Part shown: positions 22,101 through 35,332 of the stretch, piece by piece
Layout of the letters: each line of letters starts with the position of its first letter
Numbering within the stretch: position 1 is the stretch's first letter
Assembly (NCBI GenBank): GCA_037176725.1
Contig: JAZBRS010000049.1
Location: 19,300,001-19,364,000, forward strand
From: Posidonia oceanica
Lineage: Eukaryota; Streptophyta; Magnoliopsida; Alismatales; Posidoniaceae
Length of the DNA stretch: 64,000 nucleotides
Direction: 5' to 3'
The notes under the pieces: generated by a model
The model's database searches: none
The model's input: the letters and a program-made list of their open reading frames with translations, nothing else
What the model was told of the DNA's origin: nothing
Program-made: the position numbers and the translations under genes

Positions 22101-25100
22101 CAGCCCCCTGTTCCGTTTCGGCTCGCCGGTCCGGTCGTCTTCCCCGGCGACGTTCTCCGGTCTTCGCGACGATTCGACCAGTGGAACGCGACCCCCGTGA
22201 TCCCCGGAGCTCCGCACAGACGGCAGGAGACTCCTCCGGTCCTCAGAACGCAGCTCCGCTACGTCGAGTGGCCGGACCGAGTTCCAGAAGTCCTGCAGAC
22301 CTCCGGTGAGCATTCCGGCGCGTTCCAGGCATCGTCGTCCCTCGCCGATCGTCGCCCTGCCTCCGTCGGCCCCAGGAGCAGCACCTCCGCCGGTCTGCGC
22401 GTCTCCAAGCTCCCTGTGCCGGCGTTCATGGGCGCTGGCAGCTTGCTGCTACAGTGCCCATGGCGCCGGAGCTTTTACTGTGCTTTTATTTTGTTCTAGC
22501 TAAAGTTTTTAGGTAAATATTGCATATTTGGTTTAAGTTTCTGTCATTTTACATTCCAGTCCTTATTTCATTTAATCTGCTGTATTTTTGAATCAGAATC
22601 ATATTAAATTGCTTTATCTATTTCTGTTTTTCTGTATTTACATCCCGGTCCTTTTACTGTGCTGTGTAGTTGTAGCTTTTTGTAGTTTAGCCCCTCTGCT
22701 TTCGATTTTTGCACATAGGTCCTGCTCATAATCAGTTAATTTAATTGCATTCATTTTACCATACTGCATTGCATTTCAGGTCCCTGCATATTTCTATTTT
22801 TGCATGTAGGTCCATGCACTGTAGGAACTTAGCTTTTATTTTTAATTTTTGCATACTGCATTGCATATTTTTCCTTCTAGTTTTGCATTTTTGCAGTTGG
22901 GTCCATTTTAAATGGACAGTAACTGTGCTGCATGCATTTTAGCTTATTGCATTGCATTTTTGCCCCTGTTTTTTCCAAAAATCACACAGCAGTCCTGTTA
23001 TCCATTTTTCAGAGCATGTTTTCCATACAAAATTGCATTTTTAACCCCTGCATGATTTAAAAATCACACATAGGTCCTTGCATCTTTTAAAAAATCATGT
23101 GAAAAGACCATTTTGCCCCTAGGTTGCATCTTAGCTCCTATGCCTACCAAATTGCATGCAGACCCTCCACTAGTATTCCCAGACTCCTCAGAACCTTGTT
23201 TTCTGGAAAATTTGCATTTTAGACCCCAGTTTTTCCAAAATTGCACTCTGACCTCTTTCTACTTTCAAAACCTCTTTTAAAGTATACCCTCTTTTCAAAA
23301 CAACTTTCTGAGCCTAGTTTTTTGCCAAATAGACCTCTGTCTTCCCCTGTTTTCAAAATCCTTTCTCATGAAACCCTGTTTTCTGGGAAATTTGCATTTT
23401 CAGCCCCTTTTCTTTTTCAAAATGCTTTCTGAACTCCTGGCTTTTCCTAGTTTCTTCCCTTTGCTTTTTCTTGTTTTTTGCATGCATTCTGCATTCATTT
23501 AGTCTTGCATTTTAGCATCTTCTTGCACACACTAAGCACTTTTAGCTCCCCTTCACCTGGGAGGACCTTTTTGCACATCCCTAGGACCTCCTGAACACCT
23601 AGATCTGTTCTTCTCCCCTGTTCTGGCCCTCCTGCCTTGAAGCCGCGTTATCTTCCAATCCGGCCGTTGGATCTTCTCAAGTAAGCTGCCCAGGCGACCG
23701 CAGCGAAGCACTCTTCAGCATGGATTAGACAGATTTCAGATCAGGCTCCCGGATCTCCAAGTATGTCCTCCTGAACCTCTGCATTGCATTTGCATGCCAT
23801 TTGCACAGTTTTCCTTGTTTTCGCTTTCTGTCTCTTTGAGCATGTAGAATAGAGCCTCCCTTTTCTGCTTCTATCCTCAAATCCTTGCTTCACGTTTCTT
23901 CGTGTGTTTTGTGTTGTGTTTTCCCTGGATTTGCCACTTAATGTGACTTTCTTCTCCCTTTTCCACGATCCGACCGCATCGCGAGCTTTGGGCAGCATGC
24001 GAGACACACCGTGGAACGATTTAGTGGGAAACAGTCGCAAAGAGGTGGTAATCCCTCTGTTTGCACACTCTCCCCTCCGTAGGTCTTCACACCTACTCTG
24101 GGTGGTCCTAAACGACGTCTGTTCTTACACACACGTTGTCTTGCCTCCCCTTTGGCCTCTTCAAATCTTTTCCTGCATTCTTGCATTCGCATGGCTTTTC
24201 CGAGGTTTTTGCTTCGCTGTTTTGGCACCATTTCGCGTGCCTATTCTCGTTTGGCACCGTTTTGCGTGCCCCTCTGTTTTCTTGCCTTGTTTTGCGCGCT
24301 GCCTTGCCTTCTCGCTTGTTTCGCGTGCCCGCTCTCGTTTTGGCACCGTTTTGCGTGCCCTTCTGTTTTCTTGCCTTGTTTTGCGTGCTGCCTTGCTTTC
24401 TCACTCGTTTTGCATGCCAGTTTTATTCTTTCGCTCCGTTTTGCGTGCCATTCTGTTTTCTCGCCTCGTTTTGCGTGCCTTCCTGCTCTCTTGTCTCGTT
24501 GTGCGTGCTGTCTTGCTTTCTCGCTCGTTTTGCGTGCCGATTTTGTTCTTTCGCTCGTTTTGCGTGCGTTGCTCATTTCTCACCTCGTTTTGCGTGTTTT
24601 GCGCCGTTTTCCCTTGCATGCCGACTGCATTGCATGGTTTCCTCGTTGTTTTGCTTTCTCGCTTGCATTTGCATATAGGGCTGTGATGCTTACTGCCTGG
24701 AGTTCTCACGAGCTAGGTTTCGCCTGGTTCGGAACACAGACAGCGTAGCTGAGCATTTAGAGAGCACGTTTACTTCCTTGCTTTGTTTCTTCCCACTTAG
24801 AGCACACCTTGAGCATTCACTCAGGCATTTATAGGCACATAGGCATTCAATCCTGCATTTCCCTGCGTATGCGAGCGTAAGCCTAGAAAGACCGATTCTT
24901 GGGCGTGTTGGGGGTGCCTAACACCTTCCCCGTGCGTAACAGGAGTCCTTACCCTGTCTTTTGGCCCGCAATGACCGTACTGCCCTTATCCTAGGCTAGA
25001 GTCATCTCATTTGCATTTGCTTGCATTTGTTTTCCTTTGCATTGCTTTGCTTTGCATTTATTGCTCGGTTTTGCATGTTAATCCACGCATTACCCCGGTT

Positions 25101-25254
25101 TTCCTCGTCTTCCGTTAATAGACGTGGTGGCGACTCTGATTTGTCTTATCTTTCCTTTTTCTCCTCGATTTTAAGCGTTTTCGAGTTGAGCCTCTTCCTC
25201 GGATCCAATCGCCGCTAAATATTAGCGAGCCTGATTCCGATCGGGATCGCTACA
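19163..25254 (+). repeat. 5' LTR of element 3
   Basis: It starts TGTTGACACCCCATC at 19163 and ends GGGATCGCTACA at 25254, one base before the primer-binding site. At 6092 bp it aligns with the element 4 LTR from end to end with moderate divergence. Order: CT-rich zone, A-rich zone 19850-20640, GC-richer promoter-like zone with ATAAAAAG at 21073-21080, a purine-rich GAGAGACC leader-like stretch, T-rich TTGCATTTT zone, 30 bp repeats, and the conserved GGTGCCTAACACCTTCCCC block near 24914. An extra copy of the primer-site core (TGGTGGCGACTCTG) lies inside the LTR near 25126. No gene is seen. Confidence 0.88.
21073..21080 (+). promoter_or_regulatory. Candidate TATA box in the element 3 LTR
   Basis: ATAAAAAG sits at the position equivalent to TATAAG in element 4, between a CAGC/CTCCTCC-rich stretch and a GAGAG-rich stretch that looks like a plant 5' leader. 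A start site about 25-35 bases downstream would be typical. Weak on its own; conservation of position supports it. Confidence 0.4.
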
Positions 25255-25255
25255 G

Positions 25256-25273
25256 TGGCGACTCCGCTGGGGA
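25256..25273 (+). other. Primer-binding site of element 3 (tRNA-Arg)
   Basis: TGGCGACTCCGCTGGGGA lies one base after the LTR end CTACA. It is complementary to a tRNA 3' end TCCCCAGCGGAGTCG plus CCA, which matches plant tRNA-Arg as I recall it and is the primer reported for Ogre elements. Confidence 0.85.
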
Positions 25274-26584
25274 TTAGACTAGACTCCGGCTTTCGTTCCC
25301 GGCTTTTCGCTCGCTTGTTTTGCAGTTTTGCCTGCCTTGTGTGCCTTCTTCGCCTGTTTTGCTCGCTTTTCTGTGCAAACTCCTAGCGAGTCGCTTCGTA
25401 GCTACTTTGCTTAAGTTTTGCACCTCTTTTGTCTCGGTTTGCGCTTTCCTTTGCCTGGCTTTGCTCCTTTGCCTGTTTATTTACTTACTGTCTTGCCTGT
25501 GCCCTTATTTCCTTTACAGTCTGCTTACTTTTACCTTACTTTACCTTACTTGCTTATTACTGCTTTAATTCTCGCACATTACATGACTACATACTTTGTT
25601 TGGCTAAAAATACATGCTTTTTGGATGTTGAATGCTTCTTTTACACCCTTGCTATGTCACTACACACACACATACCATGCTTACATGCCTTTTGACTTGA
25701 TGAATGCTTTTCTTCACCATCATGCCCACAAACACTCGCACATGCCATGAACATGCCTTTTGTTGTGTTGTATGATGGTTGCTTGCCATTTTGACTGATT
25801 TTCTTCCCTTTTGCACTTGCCATGCCTAGGATAGTAGAGACTTGTCTGCTTCCCCCATGGTTAACTAAAAAATGCAAGTAAAAAGAACTTCTAGGGGCAA
25901 CTAGAGACTACAAACAATCCTTCACTCCCTTTGGTTAATAAAATGTGCAAGATAAAAAACTCTAAGCATTTGCATAAGCATCATATAGGGCATGCATTCT
26001 TCTCCTCTGAGTCCACCTACTAGTCTGCGAAGGACGGTTCCGGCCTCTTATTCCACTGCTTTGGGCGTGGCATAAGTTGGCCGGTCCGTCCCCTCCTTGT
26101 CCGGGGGTCGTGTCGGTGTTAGTAGAGGGTACCACCCATGCTTTGGCGGGGTAGAGGCCACCAACGCACCACCCTGTCATTACCTGAGCTTTGGGCCGGG
26201 AGTTAGACAGGGGACCTACTTTTTCTGACCTGAGTCGGTGACCCGTACATCCAGGGATACCCGGAGTAGACAGCCTTGCTAGGAAACATTAGTTAGGTAA
26301 GGGGGGCATACTAGAAAGCATGCACATCATTCATGCCACTTAACTAACTCATTTGCATTCATCTTTTAGTTTCTAACCCTAATTTCCTTCTGTTGTGTCA
26401 GCGTGATCGGTAAGCGAGTTTCCCTTTGCCAAAGCTCGAGTATCGACCCTCGTTGACGCCCTTTTGCGACTTAGTTCGCGACCATTCCCCTTCCGAGCTA
26501 TTCGCACTTGCGACGATAGCTCCTCTTAGGAAGCACCGCTTGAATACTCGTCGCAGCCCTGTTCTCACGCGCTCTAGGTCAGCG
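25274..26584 (+). other. Leader of element 3 between primer site and gag
   Basis: No gene. TTGC/CTTGC-rich at first, then a block (about 26030-26290) that is nearly identical in element 4 and recognisable in element 2, including GGGGGTCGTGTCGGTGTTAG and CATTACCTGAGCTTTGGGCC. Short hydrophobic ORFs (25320-25750) follow T-rich repeats and are discounted. A pyrimidine-rich stretch ending TTGTGTCAG lies at about 26401. Confidence 0.55.
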
Positions 26585-29500
26585 ATGGCCCAGTACGTTA
26601 GTGAGTCCTCTTTTACTCCTGTCACGGAGGGTGTTTCCATTCTAGCCCCTCCGGTTGCTCTTTCTGTCCCCCTTGTTCCCCCTCCGACGCCAGGGTTTCC
26701 TTCTCTGACGTCTCTAGGTTCTCAGTACACCCCGGGACAGTGGCAAGCCTCCCTTCCTCTGGATCCGGTCGTCGAGTCTATCTTGACGGCCGTTACTCGC
26801 GCTCCGGAGATGCCACTGCCCCCTCCGTCCCCGGGATACGTCGCTTTCGACATCCCTTCCACCGCTGCTGCGACTTTTTTCGTAGATCCCCTCCTTCCTG
26901 GACCATCTGTGTCCGTGCCCCTTGCTTCTCAATCCCCGCCGGCACCGCACTTCGGCGTCCCCGCTGCCGAGACGCCCGAAGCGCAGTACCAGCACCTGAT
27001 GGAGCTTGCCCAGAGACTGCAGGGCATGGCTCTATCAGTTCGTCCTTCTTCTGTCTCTGTCGTCCCTGAGGTTCCTCCGAGGCCAGTTCCTGCATTTCAT
27101 GCATCAACCTCTGCACCTCCGCCTCGACCATCGTCGCAACTGCTCACGGTTTCGACGATGGGGGCCCGTCTGCCGCCTCCTGCACAACACTTGACACAGC
27201 ATGCTCCACTTCCTTCTGGTGGTCAATCCTTTGGATCGACTGGAGCCCAGTACCTCGCTGGCTCGCTGTCTGGCACCCCGCCTGTACAGCAACTGGTGCT
27301 CCGTCATCCTCCCCCTATCCCAGCACAGCATGGCATTTATTCTTCTCCTCTCCACCAAGTCCAGCATCCTGCATACACTCCTGCATACACTGTCCCCCAA
27401 CACGGATACGCCGGCCATCCCGTTGCTCCACCAGGCGACGCTATGGTAGATCCGGAGGAGCACTTAGGTGCGACCCATTCGGCGTATGTGCTCACTACCC
27501 CTGCTGATCCCTCTCCTACAGCAGCAATTCCAGACCCCATCAATAATCGGATGGACGTCTTGGAGAAGGCACTACGACTAGTGCAGGGTACTGAGCACCA
27601 GACCTACCAGTTCCGGGACCTCTGTTGCTTTCCAGAGGCGGTACTCCCTCCGAAGTTCAAAATCCCGGACTTCGAAAAGTATAATGGTAGGGGCTGCCCC
27701 GTAGCACACCTGAAGGCGTATTGCGGTGATCTCGCTCAGCTTCAGGCTGACGAGAGGTTGCTGATCCGCCTGTTCCAGAAGAGTTTGACCAGGCCGGCAC
27801 TCAAGTGGTTCACATCACTCGATATGTCAGCCATCAAGACTTGGAACGACCTCAGTCAGGCGTTCCTGGAGCAGTACTCCTTCAACCTCGATCTTGTCCC
27901 AAAGTGGGCGGACTTGATCGCCATCAAGCAGAACTCTGGCGAGCCGTTCGGGGAGTACGTCGGCCGCTGGCGCGCCCTTGCCTCTCAGGTTCGAGATAGA
28001 CCCTCTGACGAGGAATCTATCGAGATCGTTATCAAAGGGGCGCAGCCGTCTCTCGGAGCTCTGCTTAGCATTCAACCAGTCACTACTTTTGCGGCACTCA
28101 TCAGAGCTGGAGCACGCGTGGAGAGTTCTTTGCGGAGTGGCAACTTCCCAGCTCTCTCTGCGTTCGCTAAGCAGGCAGTGATCAGCAGCAACAGTGCCAA
28201 CAGCAGCGCCTCCAACAGCAACAACAGCGGCAGCAACAACAACCGCTCGAAGAGGAAGGATTCGCCGAAACCCGCTGTTGCATTCGTCGATTCTCCTGCT
28301 GTGCCTGTTCGCTTGCCATCCTGGCCTGCCCCAGCTCAGATGGTGTACGCTCCTGCACCTAGGAACCCGCACACACCGCACATCACAACCACCGCTAGAC
28401 CGGTCTATCCTGCCGCACCGGTCCAGCAAGGCTCACACCCAAGGCAAAGAAGACCACCCGCTGAGAGGAGGAATTTCACCCCACTGGTGGAACCACTTAC
28501 GGTCATCTTGCCGAAGGTGGCATCGCTCCTGAAGTTCCCGGAGGTTCGTCCGCCGCCAAGCCCTCTGCCGCATTGGTTTAGGCCGGACCTCTTCTGCAAT
28601 TTCCATCGAAGCGTCGGGCATTCGACGGACAATTGCTTCTCCCTACGGAACGCAATTCAGGACTTGATCGAATCGGGAACGATTGTGATCGACACGCACG
28701 AGGCATCCACTCAAGCACACACTCATGCATCTGCATCTCCTGCTGTTCCCCCGCATTCTGGCATCGTCCGCCAACCTTTACCGGAGCACTCTTATCCGGG
28801 AGGGGCGGGAACCTCAGGCGTCCACTCTGTCTTTCCTTTTGGGCCTGCTACCTCTGTAGTAGACCCTTCTGATCTTATCTCTGACATCTCTGAGCCTTTC
28901 CCAGTCAGTCTCTATCTGGCGGCAGTTGCCGGCTCCGAGTCGGGAATCCATTTGATCCGACCGCGTGCCAGGCCGGAGCGCCCTCTCGCGCCCCCCACCG
29001 TGCTCCCTCAGGCTCAATCTCCTGTACACCTCTTAGCCAGAGCCCAGCCTAGTTCTCCCATCCACCTTTTAGGGCGGCCTCAGCTACACCTTCTAGGCAG
29101 ACCTCAACCTGCCCCAGCCTTCCCACCCCAACAACCATACCCACTAGATAGACCTCAACATCCTGTAGGTCCCCCTGTAACCCCTCCTGTGCTCGCAGCA
29201 CATGCTCCAGTCGTCATTGACTTGACCCTGGACACCCATCGCGTCCCTTACAGCTACGCCACAGAAATGTGCACGGAAGTAACGCGATCGGGGAGGATTT
29301 ACAGGCCCCCAGCACCGGCAACTAGGCCAACTCACCCTGGACCTGTTATACCCCCACCCTCAGGCCAACCCTTAGCAGATTCAACCCCGGATCAGCCGGT
29401 AGTTAGCCAAATCCCTAGCCAACCTGTAGTAACCCAGCTTCCTGTCACCACCCCTGTAGAATCTGCTAGAATCACCCCTCCAGCTGCTAGGAGAAGCCAA

Positions 29501-31746
29501 CCTAGAGCAGATCTAACCTCCCAGCTTAAGAAGGTCAAAGCCGACATCTCCATCTGGGATTTGATCCACACTTCTGCCGAGCACTGCGAGGCTTTTCTTC
29601 GCGTGTTCCAGGCTGCTCGTGTGTCCCAGTCCATTGAGCCTTCTGCCTTGGAGAGCATGGTTGGGTTAATCGCGGAGCCCCAGGTCATCTCTTTTACAAG
29701 TGATGAGCTGCCTCCGGCAGGGATTAATCACAATCAGCCCCTATTCGTCACGGTGCAGTTCAAAAACTTTCGCATTCCCCTAACACTGGTTGATAACGGG
29801 TCAGGCCTTAACGTCTGCCCCTTGCGTACAGCAACCAAGCTCGGATTCAAAGCCGAGGATATCACGCCAGCCGTGAAGGGAATGACTGCTTTTGACAACA
29901 CTCACCATGACGCTCTAGGGATTCTGATTATCCCTCTGGCTATCGGTCCGGTCGTCTTCGACGTAGAATTCTATGTCGTCGACTTGAAGCCTAACTTCAA
30001 TCTTCTGCTTGGGCGCCCTTGGCTCCACAAGCATCAGGTCCTTCCTTCGACCCTCCATCGAATGATAAAGTACCGTCGCGGCGACGATGTCATTGTCGTC
30101 ATGGCGGAGAACTTTGAGAAGGAGCGGATTGAAGCAGTCTCTCCCATGTCTTCGCAATCTATCCCGTTTGACCCCGAGACTTCTGAAGCCCTCTATCACG
30201 TTAACCGGTGTGAGCCAGTTAACTTCGTTCCTGATCTTGAACGTGTCAACTCCTTGACCGTTCACAGCAACCCCTTTCGAATGGTCGAGAATGTATGTCA
30301 CAGGTGGGGTTACATAAAGGGTACGCCACTCGGGCGTCACGGCCAAGGGATCGCGGAGCCGATCGTAGCAGTGGAGCAAAGGAAGTCTGAAGGTCTCGGC
30401 TACGAACCAAAGCTCAACGAAGATCACTGCTCCCAGCTCAAAGATCATGCGCCAGCCATTCCCAGAGACCTCACTAACTTTACCAGTGCAGGAATTCTGG
30501 GATCAACCGACTACCAAGCCACAGCGCCGGCAGAGGATTGGGTGTGTATTGAGGACTACTACTCGGATGAGGAGCAGTCTGATGCAACAGAGGCAGTCCC
30601 AATCAACTCAGCAGAAATAGTGGTCAGAGCAGAGGCCCCACAGTCAGTTTATTTAGCTCTCCCTCTGGCAGAAACAGCAGGCAGCTCAGCAGACCCTGTG
30701 GCAGATGCAAGTTCTCATCCTTCAGCAGCCACACCAGTTCTCCAAGAACAGTCAGCAGCAGTGCAGGAGTCACAGACACTCCTCTTGGCAGAACCAAGTA
30801 TGCTACCAGCGGTCACAGACACATCAGTGCCACTGCCCCCATCTCTGGAGGGGCAGTCTATCAACTCAGTCAGCAGCGTGGCCCAGCCCGCTCCTTCAGC
30901 ATCATCTTCAGGAATGCAGCTGGCGCAGTCCGCTCCGCATTCTCCTGACAACCAGCAGTAGCTCTCATGGCAAGACCCTATGGCGTCGGAGGCTGCGCTC
31001 TCTCAGTTACGGCCCGATACAAAAGGCCAACTGAGCACTACATTCTCCGGGCCCTTGAGCCCTTCAAAGAGCACCCCTGCTTATTCTCCAGCAGTGACCC
31101 TGGAAGCTTATTCATCAGCAGCACCGCTGGCCTGTCTATTTGGGCCTTCTACATCTAAACTGCCATCAGCGGACGCACCCGTGAACCAGATCATGCAGAC
31201 TCCAAGGGCGGCGATCCGTCTTGCAGCCAGGCCAGTGCCGCAGGCCCCCGGCGCCTACTACATCGACTCCCCCTCAGACGAAGAAGAAGGAGTGGCGATA
31301 GAAGCCCAGGTCGATTCTTGGATGTCCGACTTAGAGTTGCTTTATCAAGAACAACTCCAGTCAATAGCAGAAGACCTGGCAGACCATCAAGCTGCAGAAA
31401 GGAAAGGAAAAGCCGTAGTCACGGATCCTCCTCTGCAAGAGGACCATGCTTCTATCATGGTTCTAGAAGACTCAGCAGCGCCGGACTACCCTAGACCAGA
31501 TGAGCTCATCACTCTTCAACCTGAAGGCGGGTCTAGGTGGTTTGTGCAACCCATGCCTCACCTGAGCAATGCATCGAGCGGCAGTGACCAGATCAGCCGC
31601 CAGTCCGGCGTATCCTCCACAAGCACACTAGAAGACCCAGAGGGGGGAGCATCAGTAGTGGATGCAGCAGCAGCAGAGCAGAATGCCTCAGCAGTAAAGC
31701 AGTCAACAGCCTAAGCAGCAGAACAGTCGGCAATTTCAGCAGCAGA
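26585..31746 (+). pseudogene. gag: Gag-protease-linker of element 3, truncated
   Basis: The first ATG of the frame is 26585 (MAQYVSES); the frame is already open from 26414, but without an earlier ATG. It encodes a Pro-rich N-terminus, the capsid (about 27530-28160), an Asn/Ser stretch with a basic cluster, a zinc-knuckle-like CNFHRSVGHSTDNC (about 28600-28640) and the aspartic protease with intact LVDNGSG at about 29785-29810. A TAG at 30959-30961 replaces the CAG of element 4 and ends the first open stretch. The same frame reopens (30980-31714) with the SDLELLYQEQ linker block until a TCA-to-TAA change at 31712-31714. The deletion junction follows. The Gag and protease parts could still be made; no RT can be. 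Confidence 0.85.
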
Positions 31747-32654
31747 ACCTCATCAAGGCCCCTCCACATCAGCTGCACAACATGTCTTCGCCATGGCCTT
31801 TCTCCACCTGGGGGATCGATGTCATTGGCGCCATCCACCCTGCTGCTTCAAATGGTCATCGTTACATTCTGGTAGCGATCGATTACTTTACCAAGTGGGT
31901 GGAAGCAGCTTCTTACAGGACAGTCACCGCTGCAGCAACAGAAAAATTTATCAGAAACAATATTGTTGCCCGATATGGGGTCCCGCACTCTGTCATCTCT
32001 GATAACGGCTCAAACTTCATTGCCAGAAGGATCGAAGAATACCTGCAAAGTCTCAAGATCAAGCACCATCGATCCTCGCCATATCGGCCGCAGATGAACG
32101 GAGCAGTGGAATCTGCAAACAAGAACATTGTCAAGATCCTGAAGAAAATGGCAGAAACCCACAAGGATTGGCACGACAAGCTCCCGTACGCGCTCTGGGC
32201 GTACAGGACATCAATCCGGACCTCTACAGGAGCCACCCCATACTCTCTGGTGTACGGCATGGAAGCGGTGTTACCTGTTGAAGTGGAAATCCCCTCTCTG
32301 CGGATCCTGCGGGAAGCTGAGCTGGAAGGAGCAGAATGGGTCGAAGACCGCTGCGTCCAACTAAACTTGATTGATGAGCGCAGATTGCAAGCCATGCACA
32401 ACGCTCACTGCTATCAGAAGCGGATGGCCAGAGCATTCTTGAAGAAGGTCCAGCCCAGAAGCTTCCAGCCAGGGGACCTTGTCTTGCGCGCCATTCATTT
32501 GCCTGACGGTCGAGGGAAATTCCGACCCAATTGGCGTGGCCCCTTTGTGGTCAAGCAGATCTTTTCGGGAGGCGCTGTAACTCTTGAGGATATGGACCAG
32601 GTTGAGCAGTCTGAGCCCGTCAACCTCTGCTATCTGAAGAAATACTATCAGTAG
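31747..32654 (+). pseudogene. Integrase remnant of element 3 (zinc domain deleted)
   Basis: After the deletion junction the frame resumes in the integrase at IKAPPHQLHNM. The catalytic core is complete: Asp in GIDVIG, Asp in ISDNGSNF, and Glu in NGAVESANK 35 residues after the second Asp. The C-terminal part with PGDLVLRAIHLPDGRGKF and GPF follows and ends at TAG 32652-32654. The frame differs from the upstream linker, and the N-terminal HHCC zinc domain is gone. An open stretch from an internal ATG at 31782 covers 290 codons. It is probably not functional as an integrase alone. Confidence 0.85.
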
Positions 32655-34129
32655 CCGAAAGCGGCCCCGTTGCAGACGCCCTTCTCCCACCTACACTTGC
32701 ATTCTTGTCTCCTTGCTTCAACTCTACTTCAAATCATCACCGTCATCCTTTCAACTCTTGCATTCTTTCTTTTCAGACCATCATCGTCATCCTCTCAAAC
32801 ATCGCATCATCGGCCCGGTGATGAAAACCGGAAGTGCTTGCCTGCTCTGGAAAGAGTCATCTTGCCTCACCTGGCACTACTTAGATGTCTTAGCGAGTGA
32901 GGGAGCCACCACCAATAAGGACAGGCGGACTGCCCAATCTCGCAAGGACATACACCTCTGAGGGAGAAAAAATGTTAGGTTGTGAGCTTGAAAAAAGTGA
33001 GAATAGACATCTAGGTTTGGGCACCTCCAAGGAACAGAAGACGAAGACAGAAGCCGGCCCTAGAGATAGGGGTGTGCAATCTAACCCTGCTCCTTCTACC
33101 CATCACACAGCAGATCCAAAGCCTAAATCCATTACCATTCAAGCACCCTTCTTTTGCCACCAGAATGGGGATAGCAAAAGCCTGAAAAAAAAAGGAAAAA
33201 GATCAAAAAAAAAGAGAAGGAAAAAGAGATAGAACAAAAACAAAAACAAAAAAAAGGAGAAAAGCAAGCAAAACAAAAACAAAAAAAAGAAGAAGAAAAA
33301 GGCAAAGGTAGCCCAAAAAACACAGGCACCGCTATCCCCCATACTTTACTAGAGATCCCCAGCATGTCAAGCCTAGAAAAGGGGTCCACCACATCCTCCC
33401 AAGAGCAAACACATACCTTCTCCTAGCTAGGGGCAGAGAAAGACTGCATACCTATGAGGGAGAAACCTTTCAAAAAAAGAGAGCTAAAAGAATAGGTGTA
33501 GGTCCTGAGAGTGCAGCCAGTAGCCTGTCCTCACCACACCACCACTTGTATAATGCCAACAACCTGTTCCGGAGCGCCACCAATAAGCCAAGAGTCTGAG
33601 TAGGGCCCAATGAGTCAAGGACCACTCCCTTCCTCTGCAGCAGGCACCAAAGCACTCCGTGCGCTGAGGGCACTCAAGCATCCACCCAAGCATACCCATC
33701 CATTCAAACATACTTATTCATCCAATAATATTCATCCTCATAAGCATATCACTAGCATCTCGCATTCATGCATCTTCTTTCTTTCCTTCCCCCTTCTGCC
33801 AATCTCTCCGCTCTGCATTCCGCTCAGGCCCTGAGACAGTACTTCTCCCCAGCAGAGGCACACCGACGACACTCAAGCTACGCTGGTCCAGATCTCCTGC
33901 CAGCCCTCGCCCCCGCGTCTGCAAGACTGCAGCAGAATCCCCCTGCTTATCAGTGCTCAATTGCTATGTTCTGTTACCACTTTGCCTAGATGCATATTGG
34001 AACTACATTTTCAGTCTCAGTTTCTGCTTGTTGTCAAAGATTATATGCCTGCAAGATCTGAATGTTTATTGATAGCAAGTACTTTCAAGTTTCTGCAGCT
34101 ATCTGCCTGTCCCTCTGCAAATCAGCGTA
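32655..34129 (+). other. Noncoding region between integrase and extra ORF, element 3
   Basis: No gene. It aligns with 52243-53791 of element 4. It includes an A-rich, nearly all-purine stretch (about 33180-33305), a block AGATAGGGGTGTGCAATCTA that is also present in element 1, and pyrimidine-rich CATCATC repeats near 32735-32810. It may help expression of the downstream ORF, by splicing or internal translation; this is inference. Confidence 0.6.
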
Positions 34130-35332
34130 ATGGGCTTTCCTACTCTGTTAACTCCTGTACACTGCTCAAAAACCCTGCGAGAGTGGATCAGCAGGCTCAC
34201 TCTACAAGACTGTGAAAAGTTGCGCCTGTGGGGCATACCAACCAAGCTGCTAAAGGCTGCTGATGTGGAGGTCAGCCATCACCTTCTGTGTGCCGCCGCG
34301 AGATTCTGGAAGCCGGCGCATCATGTCTTCCGCTTCAACAAAACTGAGCTGACACCTACACTGGAAGAGGTGCGTCGGATATGCAGCTTTTCAAAGATCT
34401 TGGGGCCGCCTGTTTTCATGAGGCGCGACGGATATCTCCGGGTCCTGAACCAACTGACTGGTCTCTCCACTCAAGCCTGCCAACAGAACCTGATCTGCAC
34501 CAGTGGACCAGAGCCTATGCTTCACCTTGCGTACTTTGATAATATCTTGAACAAGCGTGCTGACCTCGGAGATGAGCTGTGGCTCCGAGGGTTCGTCATC
34601 TGCTTTCTGGGCGAACTAATCTTTACTCATGGCCGACTGACAGTGGCCATCGAGGTCGCAGAAATTGCATTAGCTGTGGTGACCCAGCACATAGACCTGG
34701 CACCAGTTGTCCTGGCAGAGACCTATCGCGGGCTGGACCGCATTTCTCATCACTGCCGCCACTTCCACGGTTGCGGGGCACTCATACAAGTCTGGCTGAC
34801 CGCGCACTTAGAGATGGACCTTCTGCGCCCTCAAGTGCCTGCTTTCGAAGCTTACTGCAGCAGCGCCCGTACCAAAGCAGACAAGAGCGTCAAAGACAAG
34901 TACGAGAGGCTGTCAGCACTGACTGACGACGCTGTGATCTGGCGCATCGTTCCCTCTGCAGCAGAGCCATTCACAATCTTCTTCAGCGCGCGTGACACGC
35001 GGCTGATCATTGTTCCAGGCTTCACAGAAGGCGTAGAGTACCATCCAATCAGGGTCATGCGCTAGTTCGGCTTCCAGCAGGGCGCCTTCATTGACAGTAC
35101 AGCGCCCGAGCTTCTACAGACTTATCCTCTCAGCACCACTTCCCCAACCCAGAAGCTTGCTAGTCTGATGCAGCATGGGGTCCAATCTACAGACGTTGCA
35201 GCTGTGAGAGGTACTGGATGCACTCCTGATTATGAAGCTGAAGTCCGACAGCTCTGGCCAATCACTGAAATTCCGCCAGGCGGCCCCCTATTCCCCGACT
35301 CCAGGCAATCAAAGAAGGCCCGGGTTGACTAG
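34130..35332 (+). pseudogene. Extra ORF (plant mobile domain/DUF7745-like) of element 3, one amber
   Basis: The ATG at 34130 (MGFPTLLTP) begins a frame that matches the element 4 protein throughout. A TAG at 35063-35065 stands where element 4 has CAG, cutting the open frame to 311 codons; the same frame continues to TAG 35330-35332. Most differences from element 4 are single substitutions without frameshift, which fits recent function. The upstream extension present in element 4 (45 codons) is out of frame here, so 34130 corresponds to the conserved start. The protein has no RT, protease or integrase signature and no predicted membrane segment. Confidence 0.75.

Noticed and set aside
26426..26584. 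N-terminal extension of the element 3 Gag upstream of ATG 26585, and the same at 43297-43455
   Set aside because: The extension begins at TTG, is preceded by an in-frame stop, and contains no ATG. The first ATG is a better start in a plant.
33132..33392. Phe-rich or Lys-rich ORFs around 33132-33392 and 52766-53058
   Set aside because: Produced by the A-rich tract; composition explains them.
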